Assembly (NCBI GenBank): GCA_934456295.1
Contig: CAKSHB010000053.1
Location: forward strand, 1 to 8,926
Direction of reading: 5' to 3'
Length of the DNA: 8,926 bases
Origin: an uncultured Clostridia bacterium
GTDB taxonomy: Bacteria > Bacillota > Clostridia > UBA1381 > UMGS1253
Numbering within the stretch: the stretch's first letter is position 1; each line of letters starts with the position of its first letter. Shown here one piece after another: positions 1 to 6,346 of this stretch. The translations under genes and the position numbers were made by a program. The notes under the pieces were generated by a model that was not told the origin of the DNA, made no database searches, and was given only the letters and a program-made list of their open reading frames with translations.

Positions 1-553
1 TCGCGGCACGTTGTGTTTTAGTTGCTTCACCATCCTGGTTAATAAGCTCCTGTTTTGTATCTTCTCGTTCTGCCGGTGTAGCTGGTCGGTTCGATTTTTT
101 AGCTTTTGTTTTAGCTGGTTTTCCATCCGCTTCTACAGGTTTATCCGTTGTCTCTTCGATACCATCACTTTCGATAATATCTAATGCGAGTAGATACAGA
201 TATCGTCTAACGTACGTCTGAATCGCTCCAACTTTTTGAATTGGATTTTTTATCATACTCTCGTCAGGTGCAAGCTGACTCATAAAATCAATCGATTCAT
301 CTGGATTATCTACATTATAAATTGTCAGCGTAGCTATCTCATTTCCAAATGTGATAATATCAGCGAGTCCAATCTCTCTAAAGATTTCCTGTTTCGCCGG
401 AATAATTTCATCCAGACGGAAATACTTAAATTCGGCATATCTGTTTACACCTTTTTTCTTTACACCCGCGTCAAGAAATTTTTTACGAGCTTCGATAAGT
501 TTCCCGTACACGTTCATAACGTGTGGATCCTGTGTTTCTTTTGTTGTTGCCAT
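1..553 (-). CDS. erf: ERF-family single-strand annealing protein (partial; in frame with the polymerase)
   Basis: Probable phage recombinase of the ERF (essential recombination function) superfamily, which binds single-stranded DNA and anneals complementary strands during phage recombination. Counting from the ATG at 553, residues 13-130 carry the family layout: MNVYGKLIEARKKF at the N-terminus, YAEFKYFRLDEIIPA (39-53), and the signature PIQKVGAIQTYVRRYLY (104-120) followed by ALDIIESDG. The part after residue 135 is a charged Lys/Glu/Pro/Thr-rich linker, cut by the window edge, so the C-terminus is missing. The ATG has a full AAGGAGG (562-568) at 8-nt spacing, which argues that this domain is initiated independently even though it is in the same open frame as the polymerase upstream. 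Family assignment rests on remembered sequence features, not a search. Confidence 0.82.
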   Translation of the reverse strand, partial: MATTKETQDPHVMNVYGKLIEARKKFLDAGVKKKGVNRYAEFKYFRLDEIIPAKQEIFREIGLADIITFGNEIATLTIYNVDNPDESIDFMSQLAPDESMIKNPIQKVGAIQTYVRRYLYLLALDIIESDGIEETTDKPVEADGKPAKTKAKKSNRPATPAEREDTKQELINQDGEATKTQRAA

Positions 554-2623
554 TATAACAACCTCCTTTTTTATTTTAGCGATCTTACGTGATACCGTAC
601 GATCTATATTTATATATTTATCAATACGACGTTTTGCCATATCAATATAATAATCTAAATCGAGATCAGCTATCGTGAGCGTATTCTCGTTGTCAATAAA
701 ACAATGCCCTGGACATTCGGATATAACAGTCTCGGACCATATAGGTGGATCAACTGGATATACATCCATTTTTCCTGTTGTTTTATTTTTCTTACGTTTT
801 TCTTTGATCCATTTACCTTTTACTACCTGTCCATATTTCGGATCTTTTACAGCGTAAATTCTGTTTACCTTTTGTACTTGTTCGCGTTTACCATTAATAT
901 AATGATAAGATCCCTCATAAGTACCACCGGTCTTTATGATCTGCTGAAATGCTGTGATATCATCACATTCTTTAATTGTTGTTTCTGGATCTATTCCTTT
1001 TACAAGATAATCTACAATCGCTTTATGTATTATCTGTAATGAGTTGGTCTTAAAAGTACCACCATCATACAGCGAGACATAACCACCTTTTGTTTTAAAG
1101 TGTCCATCTTTATAAATACCAATATAATTATTTACATCCTTTTGTATTACCTTATAAAAATCATCACGTTCCATCGTAAATCCTGTCAGATCACACCAGG
1201 CGGAAACAATTCTTTCTGATAGATCGACCTCTTTACGATCGATCGTAAACATAATACCGTCTGTATTAATATTCACAAAATCAATTGTCTTACATTGTTT
1301 GCATAGATCAGCTATTAAAATACTCATAGCTAACTGATTAGTGATACATACGCTACGCCCTCCTAGACGATCATTAAGGCCGTTTCCTTTTGCTAACATA
1401 GCTCCATAACACGTATTTATAATCAATTTAAGACTTGATTGTTTAGCGTCATAATCCAGGTATTCAAGAATATGTTTATATGTCTCTTCATCTGTATTCG
1501 CTTTGAGTTTATCCATGTTAAGAAATGTATTACCGTCAGCGTCCTCATCTGAAAACTCGTGATACCATGAACCACCTAATTTTTTTTTAATCTCATTATT
1601 TACAGCTTTCGCCTGTCCCTTATACTTTAGTCGTAATTGTACTAGCTTTTTATAAGCGTCAGGATCTTTCATCGACCTAGATGTGTAACCGAAATTGATC
1701 ATACTGTTTGGATACAGCGAACCAACGTCTTGATTTATAATAACTCGATCTTCTGTTTCTTGAATAGTTACACATGGCTTTGCTCCATGCACACCACCCC
1801 AGGCGTAAGTAACTGGACACTCTCCGCCTGAACACTTCAACATTAAATCTAATGTCATTCCCTTAGATCCTTTACCAGCTCCGAATAACTTAGCGTCAGG
1901 AATGTCCTTATCTCTAATTTGCATAAAGAAATCAAGTACGATTTTAGGTATCCTATTCGGATCTAAATTAGACGGTAATGTATAATCTCGTTCATCTGAT
2001 CGCTCTTTATAAGTAGCTTTCAGTGCTTCGGCTGATAGCCTTGCGTTCGTATAACCAAGTGCATCTATTGGGGCAATATCATAAATACCACCCGCTAGAA
2101 TCTTAGCATCCAGATAATTCTTTTTACGTTCCCAGTAAAGACGTACTGTAGAATCTACATCATACTTACAATAACGTATAACTTCCTCTAATTCATCGGA
2201 TGTTAACGGTCGATCGATATCGAACGGTACAGACGATTCTACGATAGGTAATTTAAGATTTCCCTCAATTGCCTTAAGACTTATACCAGGATCAGCGATA
2301 TCATCCCTTAAATCAAACGATTTAAACGGTTTCTTTTTATATAGTATAAAAGGAAACTCCCATGGTTTACCACCATTAATAATAAAGTCATTACAGCGTT
2401 TTACCTCAACATTAGATCCGCCGTTTAACATTACCATGATCACGTAATCATCATAATGTTTGTTATTAAATCCTCCGATTATATCAGGCACATTAGAAAG
2501 AAATTCACGTAAATGATAATTATCATTATGAATTACAGTATACGGAGATCCTTTTTCTGGCTTTCTTGCGACTACAATCCAATCGTCAGAAAAAACCTCG
2601 ATATCGTATATATAAATATTCAT
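1..2623 (-). CDS. Phage family B DNA polymerase, open in frame into an ERF recombination protein (partial, runs off left edge)
   Basis: Replicative DNA polymerase with an N-terminal 3'-5' proofreading domain. Seen motifs: Exo I DIEVF (residues 7-11), Exo II GFNNKHYDD (51-59), Exo III YCKYDVD (151-157), the YAWGGVHG linker (273-280), polymerase motif A QDVGSLYPNS (298-307), motif B KLIINTCYG (399-407), motif C NTDG (453-456) and a KDVNNYIGI KxY-like motif (495-503). The ATG at 2623 follows AAGGAGG by 7 nt and lies 1 nt after the upstream gene's TGA. The polymerase fold appears to end near residue 670 (DYYIDMAKRRIDKY). There is no stop there: the frame reads on for 20 codons to an ATG at 553 and then through at least 184 codons of an ERF domain to the window edge, with no stop in the whole 2.6 kb. 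Either this is a genuine fusion, or the ERF is made mainly from its own internal start. I am confident of the polymerase identity and less sure that one polypeptide is made. Confidence 0.9.
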   Translation of the reverse strand, partial: MNIYIYDIEVFSDDWIVVARKPEKGSPYTVIHNDNYHLREFLSNVPDIIGGFNNKHYDDYVIMVMLNGGSNVEVKRCNDFIINGGKPWEFPFILYKKKPFKSFDLRDDIADPGISLKAIEGNLKLPIVESSVPFDIDRPLTSDELEEVIRYCKYDVDSTVRLYWERKKNYLDAKILAGGIYDIAPIDALGYTNARLSAEALKATYKERSDERDYTLPSNLDPNRIPKIVLDFFMQIRDKDIPDAKLFGAGKGSKGMTLDLMLKCSGGECPVTYAWGGVHGAKPCVTIQETEDRVIINQDVGSLYPNSMINFGYTSRSMKDPDAYKKLVQLRLKYKGQAKAVNNEIKKKLGGSWYHEFSDEDADGNTFLNMDKLKANTDEETYKHILEYLDYDAKQSSLKLIINTCYGAMLAKGNGLNDRLGGRSVCITNQLAMSILIADLCKQCKTIDFVNINTDGIMFTIDRKEVDLSERIVSAWCDLTGFTMERDDFYKVIQKDVNNYIGIYKDGHFKTKGGYVSLYDGGTFKTNSLQIIHKAIVDYLVKGIDPETTIKECDDITAFQQIIKTGGTYEGSYHYINGKREQVQKVNRIYAVKDPKYGQVVKGKWIKEKRKKNKTTGKMDVYPVDPPIWSETVISECPGHCFIDNENTLTIADLDLDYYIDMAKRRIDKYINIDRTVSRKIAKIKKEVVIMATTKETQDPHVMNVYGKLIEARKKFLDAGVKKKGVNRYAEFKYFRLDEIIPAKQEIFREIGLADIITFGNEIATLTIYNVDNPDESIDFMSQLAPDESMIKNPIQKVGAIQTYVRRYLYLLALDIIESDGIEETTDKPVEADGKPAKTKAKKSNRPATPAEREDTKQELINQDGEATKTQRAA
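562..568 (-). promoter_or_regulatory. Internal Shine-Dalgarno for the ERF start
   Basis: A perfect AAGGAGG on the minus strand, 8 nt before the ATG at 553. It sits inside the open polymerase frame, where it encodes Lys-Glu-Val, so it marks a second translation start within the joint polymerase-ERF reading frame. Confidence 0.8.
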
Positions 2624-2624
2624 A

Positions 2625-3353
2625 TCAAACCTCCTTATCTAAAGCTAATTGACATGCTATACCACAATCCGGTATAACTTCATTAGCTCGGCCTCTATTT
2701 GGGTCTAATTGGTCTAAAAACGTTCCTTTAATACATGAATGTCCTATTTCTCTTTCGATTTCAGACATACGCTTAAATACTTCTGGAAAATCTTTTCTTA
2801 TTTTATTCCAATAACCCATGCCGCCTTTTACACAACCAACACAATTATTATTAGAGTAACCAAGGTCATACATTTTAGGGCGTTTAATACCTAGTCTTTC
2901 TAACAGAGCATGAGAGTTAGATTTAGTAAATCCCTTATCGATTAAAGGAAACTCATGTTTAAATTCCGGCATAGATTCGAGTAGGCGATCCGCTCTCTTT
3001 TTCTCATTTACATCAAACCCCCAAACGTAAGTAATATCAAAATCTCTATACTGATATTCCCATTCCTTACGAACTCGACGTTTTAGAATTTGTGTACATT
3101 TTGCTCCACCTGGACCATTAACGTATCTTTGAGATAATATAACATTTTGTACATTACGATATGGAGATTTTAATATCTCTATATCTTTACCTAAAACTTT
3201 TTCACAATCCTTAATAAATCTCATACTATCTTCATGCTGATTTTCTATATCGATATAAATATATTTATTTACGTTCTTGGCTAAATAACCGGCAATAAAT
3301 GAAGATACTCCAGCACTTAACCAACATACTTTTAATTGTTTCAAACCAACCAC
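2625..3353 (-). CDS. PAPS-reductase-like PP-loop protein
   Basis: Member of the PAPS reductase/adenine nucleotide alpha hydrolase (PP-loop) superfamily, as is common in phages. The nucleotide-binding PP-loop is SAGVSS (residues 13-18), a variant of SGGxxS. It is followed by IDIENQHEDS (34-43), KCTQILKRR with C86, WGFDVNEKKRADR (111-123), NNCVGCVKGG with C171 and C174, and C207, C230 and C234. The pattern is complete at 242 aa. Phage members of this family have no settled role. The CxxC and downstream cysteines could hold a metal or take part in sulfur chemistry, but sulfate reduction itself is unlikely here. The start is odd: no ATG lies near the PP-loop, and in-frame stops (TAG at 3362, TAA at 3368) close the frame upstream. 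That leaves GTG at 3353 or TTG at 3344, neither with a good Shine-Dalgarno, and GTG 3353 lies inside a predicted hairpin. The TGA stop is 1 nt before the polymerase ATG. Confidence 0.85.
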   Translation of the reverse strand: MVGLKQLKVCWLSAGVSSFIAGYLAKNVNKYIYIDIENQHEDSMRFIKDCEKVLGKDIEILKSPYRNVQNVILSQRYVNGPGGAKCTQILKRRVRKEWEYQYRDFDITYVWGFDVNEKKRADRLLESMPEFKHEFPLIDKGFTKSNSHALLERLGIKRPKMYDLGYSNNNCVGCVKGGMGYWNKIRKDFPEVFKRMSEIEREIGHSCIKGTFLDQLDPNRGRANEVIPDCGIACQLALDKEV

Positions 3354-3493
3354 TAAACACTATCGTTAGCGTCTGCGGTTAATGTTTTAGATTGCTTTTA
3401 TACAACTTAATTAGCCTTATAGCCACTGTGAATTATTTTACTAGCCGTCACATCTTTTCTCCACGGCTAAACCTAGTTTCACTAGGATAGGTT
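3348..3493 (-). other. Hairpin-rich noncoding leader upstream of the PAPS-reductase-like gene (candidate structured RNA)
   Basis: This is a 140-nt gap in an otherwise tightly packed operon. Reading the minus strand I see: (A) CCTAG-TGAAA-CTAGG, competing with a wider AAACCTA...TAGGTTT pairing; (B) TAGCCGT...ACGGCTA, 7 bp; (C) a two-tier hairpin at 3348-3380, with outer stem AACCGC/GTGGTT, inner stem ACGCTA/TAGTGT and loop ACGA, which contains the GTG start at 3353. Two later GGCTA copies can also pair with the 5' arm of B, so alternative folds exist. The order of elements suggests a translation-control leader. I do not recognise it as a known riboswitch or ribozyme. Pairings were found by eye without energy calculation. 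Confidence 0.4.
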
Positions 3494-3586
3494 TTACTCC
3501 TTTCTCATTTCATCCATACATACCTCGCAAATATCGCCGTCGTGATTATCATCCATAATACAACCGCATAATTCACAATATTTCAT
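3494..3586 (-). CDS. 30-aa four-cysteine zinc-ribbon-like microprotein
   Basis: Short ORF, ATG at 3586 to TAA at 3494, preceded by TAGGAGGTGA at good spacing. The protein reads MKYCELCGCIMDD..., with CxxC at residues 4-7 (a further Cys at 9) and CEVC at 20-23, then an acidic/basic tail ending MRKE. Two CxxC pairs about 12 residues apart are typical of a minimal zinc ribbon, so a metal-stabilised DNA- or protein-binding peptide is the reasonable inference. The last codons (AGAAAGGAG) themselves resemble a Shine-Dalgarno. It lies between the 134-aa gene (15 nt upstream) and the structured leader. Function unknown. Confidence 0.7.
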   Translation of the reverse strand: MKYCELCGCIMDDNHDGDICEVCMDEMRKE

Positions 3587-3600
3587 ATCGTCACCTCCTA

Positions 3601-3618
3601 TTTACGAATTTTCGTTAA
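3601..3618 (-). promoter_or_regulatory. Distant copy of the repressor operator, overlapping the stop of the 134-aa gene
   Basis: The plus strand reads TTTACGAATTTTCGTTAA. Its last 13 bp are identical to the operator cores at 6463-6475 and 6430-6442 in the control region, with one mismatch overall to the 6425-6442 copy. It includes the TAA stop (3602-3604) and the last codons (Val-Asn-Glu-Asn-Ser) of the gene. It is about 2.8 kb inside the early transcription unit and shows no obvious promoter, which would suit a roadblock ('stoperator') role. Confidence 0.6.
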
Positions 3619-4006
3619 CCTGAGTATAAGAAATATCTAAAGAATATTCTCCAACATAATATAATTCAATGTCATATGATCCGTATTTCTCTGTAGAAAT
3701 AGATGCGTTATAAGCGTAGTCAGCACAACCAATATTTAACAGATGATTTAACACACGTCTTACTGTTGTATTACGACTACAACGCTCCTCAAATGCGAAA
3801 TAACCAGTATCAAGATTTACCAGGCTACAATATTTAGCTGTAGCATCACCTCGGTATCTATTCTTGTTATCTCTAAAAGATACCACCATGTATACGTTTA
3901 TTACTTCTCCGTTATTTTTTTGGAAAATCAAAGCACCATTTTTTAAGTGCAATTGTCTTTCTAAATTACTGAGCTTCTTAGCTCCGTTAATACTAATATG
4001 TTTCAT
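3602..4006 (-). CDS. Hypothetical phage protein, 134 aa
   Basis: Not recognised. The ATG at 4006 has AAGGAGG upstream (AAGGAGGATAACTG-ATG) and lies 12 nt after the helicase stop, so it is part of the early operon. The protein is soluble-looking with no membrane segment. It has a mixed beta-rich sequence: residues 23-45 (NGALIFQKNNGEVINVYMVVS) and a C-terminal run YDIELYYVGEYSLDISY (111-127) look like strands, with a basic helix-like stretch TTVRRVLNHLL (80-90) between them. Cysteines at 60, 76 and 94 show no clear metal motif. Its last five residues are encoded by the operator-like sequence, so the C-terminus may be shaped by a DNA site rather than by protein function. Confidence 0.75.
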   Translation of the reverse strand: MKHISINGAKKLSNLERQLHLKNGALIFQKNNGEVINVYMVVSFRDNKNRYRGDATAKYCSLVNLDTGYFAFEERCSRNTTVRRVLNHLLNIGCADYAYNASISTEKYGSYDIELYYVGEYSLDISYTQVNENS

Positions 4007-4018
4007 CAGTTATCCTCC

Positions 4019-5350
4019 TTAATTATTGTATGATCTTCTGTAACCCTCCATATATCTCGTAAAAAGAGCTTCGCTAAAATCTGAATAACCAGCTAACGCT
4101 CGGTATATATCTACTTCAACCGTCCCTTTTGTGAGTAAATGGATATAGCTACATTTATTAGTCTGTCCCGTTCTATGTATACGATCGCGACTCTGTTCAA
4201 GTGTATTCGATCTTAATGTTGGCTCGTAATATATGATCGTATCACTTGCGAAAAGATCGATACCGGCGCTGGCGGTCTGGTATTGACAAACGATAACACG
4301 GATCTTTTTATCCGCTTGAAATTTTCTCCATATCGTCTTATCTTTTTGATCACCGTCTAACGTAACATACTTAATTTTCATTTTCTTAAGTAATGCTCCT
4401 ATTTTATCAATCGAATATTTAAACTCCGCAAATATAACGATCTTTTTGTCGTCCTCGTATCCCTCTAGTAATTCTTGTAAGATACTTAATTTTTCGGTTT
4501 TTACTTCTTTTATTTCTCCAGTATCCAATTTGATACATCCGGAACACAATTGACGTAATTTAACAAGACGACTTAAAGGATTCTCTGCCAGTACGTCCAA
4601 CTCTAATATCGCTGACTCAGTAGCCAACTTTTTATAAAGTTTCTTTTCTGACTGATCAACCTTGATTATTTCATCTGGTAACTTGTCCGGTAAATCTAAA
4701 CAATCTGATTTTTTCACTCGATAACTATGTTCGTTGATGATATCTTGTAATTCTTTCACATGTATATAACTACTTGGTTTATGATACATATTAAGAATAC
4801 AGTATCGATCCTGGAACGTTCGATATGATCCACCGAAAATCCTTGAATATGGATAACCACGCTCGATATACGGATCTAAGAAGCAATACAAAGACCAGAT
4901 ATTTTCGAGCTGTCCATTCCCGATCGGTGTACCTGTTAAGATATATCTATAATCGGATAATGTTGCAACTTTAAGTAAAAACTTCGATCTACGGCTTGTA
5001 CGATTCTTTATACAATGTGCCTCATCCAATATGATACATCCCCATTTTTTATTATAAGGACTCTGCTTATCTCCTCTCCAAACCTTGTCGTAGTTGATAA
5101 GAGTAATACCATTTTTTAAGATTTCCCGATCTAATTCATCGAATAGGTCAATATCTCTCTCCCAAGCTCCAAGAGCAGATTTAGGAGCAACTATTAAAGC
5201 CGTTTCTATGTATCCAGCTTTTAGTAGGTCTAGGATTCTAAACAGTCCGACTAATGTCTTACCTGTACCTTGTTCCATAAAGAGTGCGAAGTAATTATTA
5301 GATCTCATATACGACAGCGCCACTTCTTGATGATGATATAGTTTTATCAT
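4019..5350 (-). CDS. SNF2-type superfamily 2 DNA helicase/translocase
   Basis: ATP-dependent DNA translocase or helicase of the SNF2-like branch of superfamily 2, likely used in phage DNA replication or recombination in the cytoplasm. Motifs in order over 443 aa: Q-like YHHQEVAL (5-12), Walker A MEQGTGKT (25-32), Ia LIVAPKSAL (52-60), Walker B DEAH (109-112), motif III LTGTPIGN (138-145), motif IV region IVIFAEF (304-310), motif V QTASAGIDL (358-366) and motif VI RDRIHRTGQ (388-396), very close to the SNF2 RxHRxGQ signature. Both RecA-like domains are complete and no extra domain is fused. The ATG at 5350 overlaps the upstream gene's TGA in ATGA, implying translational coupling, with GAGGT upstream. 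It ends 12 nt before the next ATG. Confidence 0.93.
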   Translation of the reverse strand: MIKLYHHQEVALSYMRSNNYFALFMEQGTGKTLVGLFRILDLLKAGYIETALIVAPKSALGAWERDIDLFDELDREILKNGITLINYDKVWRGDKQSPYNKKWGCIILDEAHCIKNRTSRRSKFLLKVATLSDYRYILTGTPIGNGQLENIWSLYCFLDPYIERGYPYSRIFGGSYRTFQDRYCILNMYHKPSSYIHVKELQDIINEHSYRVKKSDCLDLPDKLPDEIIKVDQSEKKLYKKLATESAILELDVLAENPLSRLVKLRQLCSGCIKLDTGEIKEVKTEKLSILQELLEGYEDDKKIVIFAEFKYSIDKIGALLKKMKIKYVTLDGDQKDKTIWRKFQADKKIRVIVCQYQTASAGIDLFASDTIIYYEPTLRSNTLEQSRDRIHRTGQTNKCSYIHLLTKGTVEVDIYRALAGYSDFSEALFTRYMEGYRRSYNN

Positions 5351-5754
5351 TCGTCAACCTCATTTTTAAATAATTCAGTTGTAATCATAGCCATGATTAA
5401 TGCTACAACAGGTATATATTCAGATCCTGATATTCCCATAGGCCCTAATGTTTTAGCTATGATTTCAGCTGTTTTTTCTTCATAATCTTTACGTGATATG
5501 CTAATCTCAGGTTTTGATCCACGTTTAGGAGTCTCTTTACAATCGTCCTCTTTTTCGATTGTATCACTTTCTTTTTCAACAGTGTCATTCTCAATTTTCG
5601 CTAAATCCTTAAGCAGTACTTTTTTAAGAGTACCATTAAAGTTTACGATAACCTGATCACTTTGGAAATAAAATTCCTTTGCAATAATACCTTTCTTAAT
5701 TACTCCATCTTCGATAATAGCGACAGCGTCACCTGGTTTCATTTTTTTAATCAT
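5347..5754 (-). CDS. Hypothetical early phage protein, 135 aa
   Basis: Not recognised as a named family. The ATG at 5754 follows AAGGAGG. Three parts are visible: an N-terminal small beta-rich domain (residues 5-53, PGDAVAIIEDGVIKKGII then QVIVNFNGTLKKVLLKDL), resembling an SH3/KOW-like barrel; a highly charged linker (54-82) with the repeated DTxEKE motif (ENDTVEKE, ESDTIEKE); and a C-terminal helical part (88-130, KDYEEKTAEIIAKTLG...YIPVVALIMAMITTELF) whose hydrophobic end looks like a buried helix rather than a clear membrane span. The gene overlaps the helicase start by 4 nt, so a role linked to the helicase is plausible but unproven. Confidence 0.75.
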   Translation of the reverse strand: MIKKMKPGDAVAIIEDGVIKKGIIAKEFYFQSDQVIVNFNGTLKKVLLKDLAKIENDTVEKESDTIEKEDDCKETPKRGSKPEISISRKDYEEKTAEIIAKTLGPMGISGSEYIPVVALIMAMITTELFKNEVDE

Positions 5755-5776
5755 GTTTAAGCCTCCTTTTTTTTAA

Positions 5777-5995
5777 TTAATAGTAAAAATCCGTATTATA
5801 AATCCAACCGTTAGCATATATCAATAAACATAAATATAAAGCACTAATACCATTAACAATGATCCATGGGATTAAGTTTTCTATGATCATATCACTATCG
5901 AACAATGACACGAACAATAATATATTAGCTCCGGATATACTCGCTAAGATTTTTAAAGTAACATTTTTAATTTTCGTTTTGGTTTTTCTCTTCAT
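5777..5995 (-). CDS. Small two-helix membrane protein, 72 aa
   Basis: The N-terminus is strongly basic (MKRKTKTKIK), followed by two hydrophobic segments at about residues 13-32 (TLKILASISGANILLFVSLF) and 41-60 (LIPWIIVNGISALYLCLLIY), joined by a short acidic turn (DSD). By the positive-inside rule both ends should face the cytoplasm. The ATG at 5995 has AGGAG at 8-nt spacing and lies 29 nt inside the end of the preceding 49-aa gene, in another frame. Small membrane proteins in phage early operons sometimes act in superinfection exclusion, but nothing here shows that. Confidence 0.65.
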   Translation of the reverse strand: MKRKTKTKIKNVTLKILASISGANILLFVSLFDSDMIIENLIPWIIVNGISALYLCLLIYANGWIYNTDFYY

Positions 5996-6116
5996 TTAGG
6001 CTACTCCTATATATCTTTGTAAGCACATGATAAAAATCATCAATACATGAGTTTATCTCATAACCTGTTAAATTTTTTTTTATTGTTCCGTCTGCTAACA
6101 CATGAATTACATTCAT
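5967..6116 (-). CDS. Small conserved-type phage protein, 49 aa
   Basis: ATG at 6116 to TAA at 5967, preceded by GAGGAGG (inside the Cro-like gene) and overlapping that gene's stop as TAATG. The protein begins MNVIHVLADGTIKKNLTGYEI and ends with a polar tail (NEEKNQNEN). The 'VLADGT...TG' start resembles small proteins that often follow Cro-like genes in Firmicutes prophages (from memory); their function is unknown to me. Its last 29 nt overlap the start of the 72-aa membrane protein gene, consistent with coupled translation. Confidence 0.65.
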   Translation of the reverse strand: MNVIHVLADGTIKKNLTGYEINSCIDDFYHVLTKIYRSSLNEEKNQNEN

Positions 6117-6322
6117 TATCTCGCCTCCTCAAATAATTCTTCGAGCGGTAAATCACTTTTCAGAATATTCTTAATAGTCACAGCTTCTTTAAATGTGAGC
6201 GGAGCCTTACTATTTAATTTAAGACTCAGTGTACTAACAGTACAGTTGATACGAGGATCGCTAGCCATAATAGCCAATGTGGTTTTTGTCCTGGCTTTTT
6301 CAGCTTCAACATTCGGATACAT
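6116..6322 (-). CDS. Cro-like helix-turn-helix regulator, 68 aa
   Basis: First gene of the leftward early operon. The ATG at 6322 follows AGGAGGTGA. The N-terminus MYPNVEAEKAR and the C-terminus LTFKEAVTIKNILKSDLPLEELFEEA match the layout of short Cro/CI-type phage regulators. The helix-turn-helix lies at about residues 14-37 (TLAIMASDPRINCTVSTLSLKLNS). Position and divergent orientation relative to the repressor suggest a Cro-like role, binding the shared operators to favour lytic growth, though an activator or excisionase-like role cannot be excluded. Its operator may be the array at 6425-6568 or the separate dyad at 6347-6361. Confidence 0.75.
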   Translation of the reverse strand: MYPNVEAEKARTKTTLAIMASDPRINCTVSTLSLKLNSKAPLTFKEAVTIKNILKSDLPLEELFEEAR

Positions 6323-6346
6323 ACTATCACCTCCTAGTTCTATATT

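Noticed and set aside
236..1039. Several plus-strand ORFs opposite the polymerase-ERF frame
   Set aside because: They are low-complexity shadows (Phe/Ile/Tyr-rich) of a clearly coding minus-strand frame and lack ribosome binding sites.
1250..1280. Inactive polymerase because motif C reads NTDG instead of DTDS
   Set aside because: The second Asp, which matches the metal ligand (RB69 D623), is kept, and I recall similar TDG forms in phage polymerases; all other motifs are intact.
1..2623. Stop-codon reassignment as the explanation for the missing stop between polymerase and ERF
   Set aside because: No TAA, TAG or TGA of any kind occurs in this frame, and neighbouring genes end normally at TAA or TGA, so nothing needs recoding.
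3348..3380. Guanidine-II (mini-ykkC) riboswitch, because one hairpin has an ACGA loop
   Set aside because: That class needs two tandem hairpins with ACGR loops; only one is present and the downstream gene is not a guanidine exporter or carboxylase.
3430..3475. Group II intron domain V (AGCCGT...ACGGCT stem)
   Set aside because: The upper stem, GAAA tetraloop and bulge are missing, and no domain VI or intron 5' end is visible.
3494..3600. Tiny GTG ORF (13 codons) in the leader after the microprotein
   Set aside because: It overlaps the hairpins, its spacing to the nearest Shine-Dalgarno is too long (14 nt), and it has no distinguishing features.
5588..5604. Extra operator copies at 5588-5604 and 5963-5980 (AATTTTCG cores)
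   Set aside because: Only about 13 of 18 positions match, the outer dyad is lost, and both lie in coding sequence where Lys/Glu/Asn codons explain the match.
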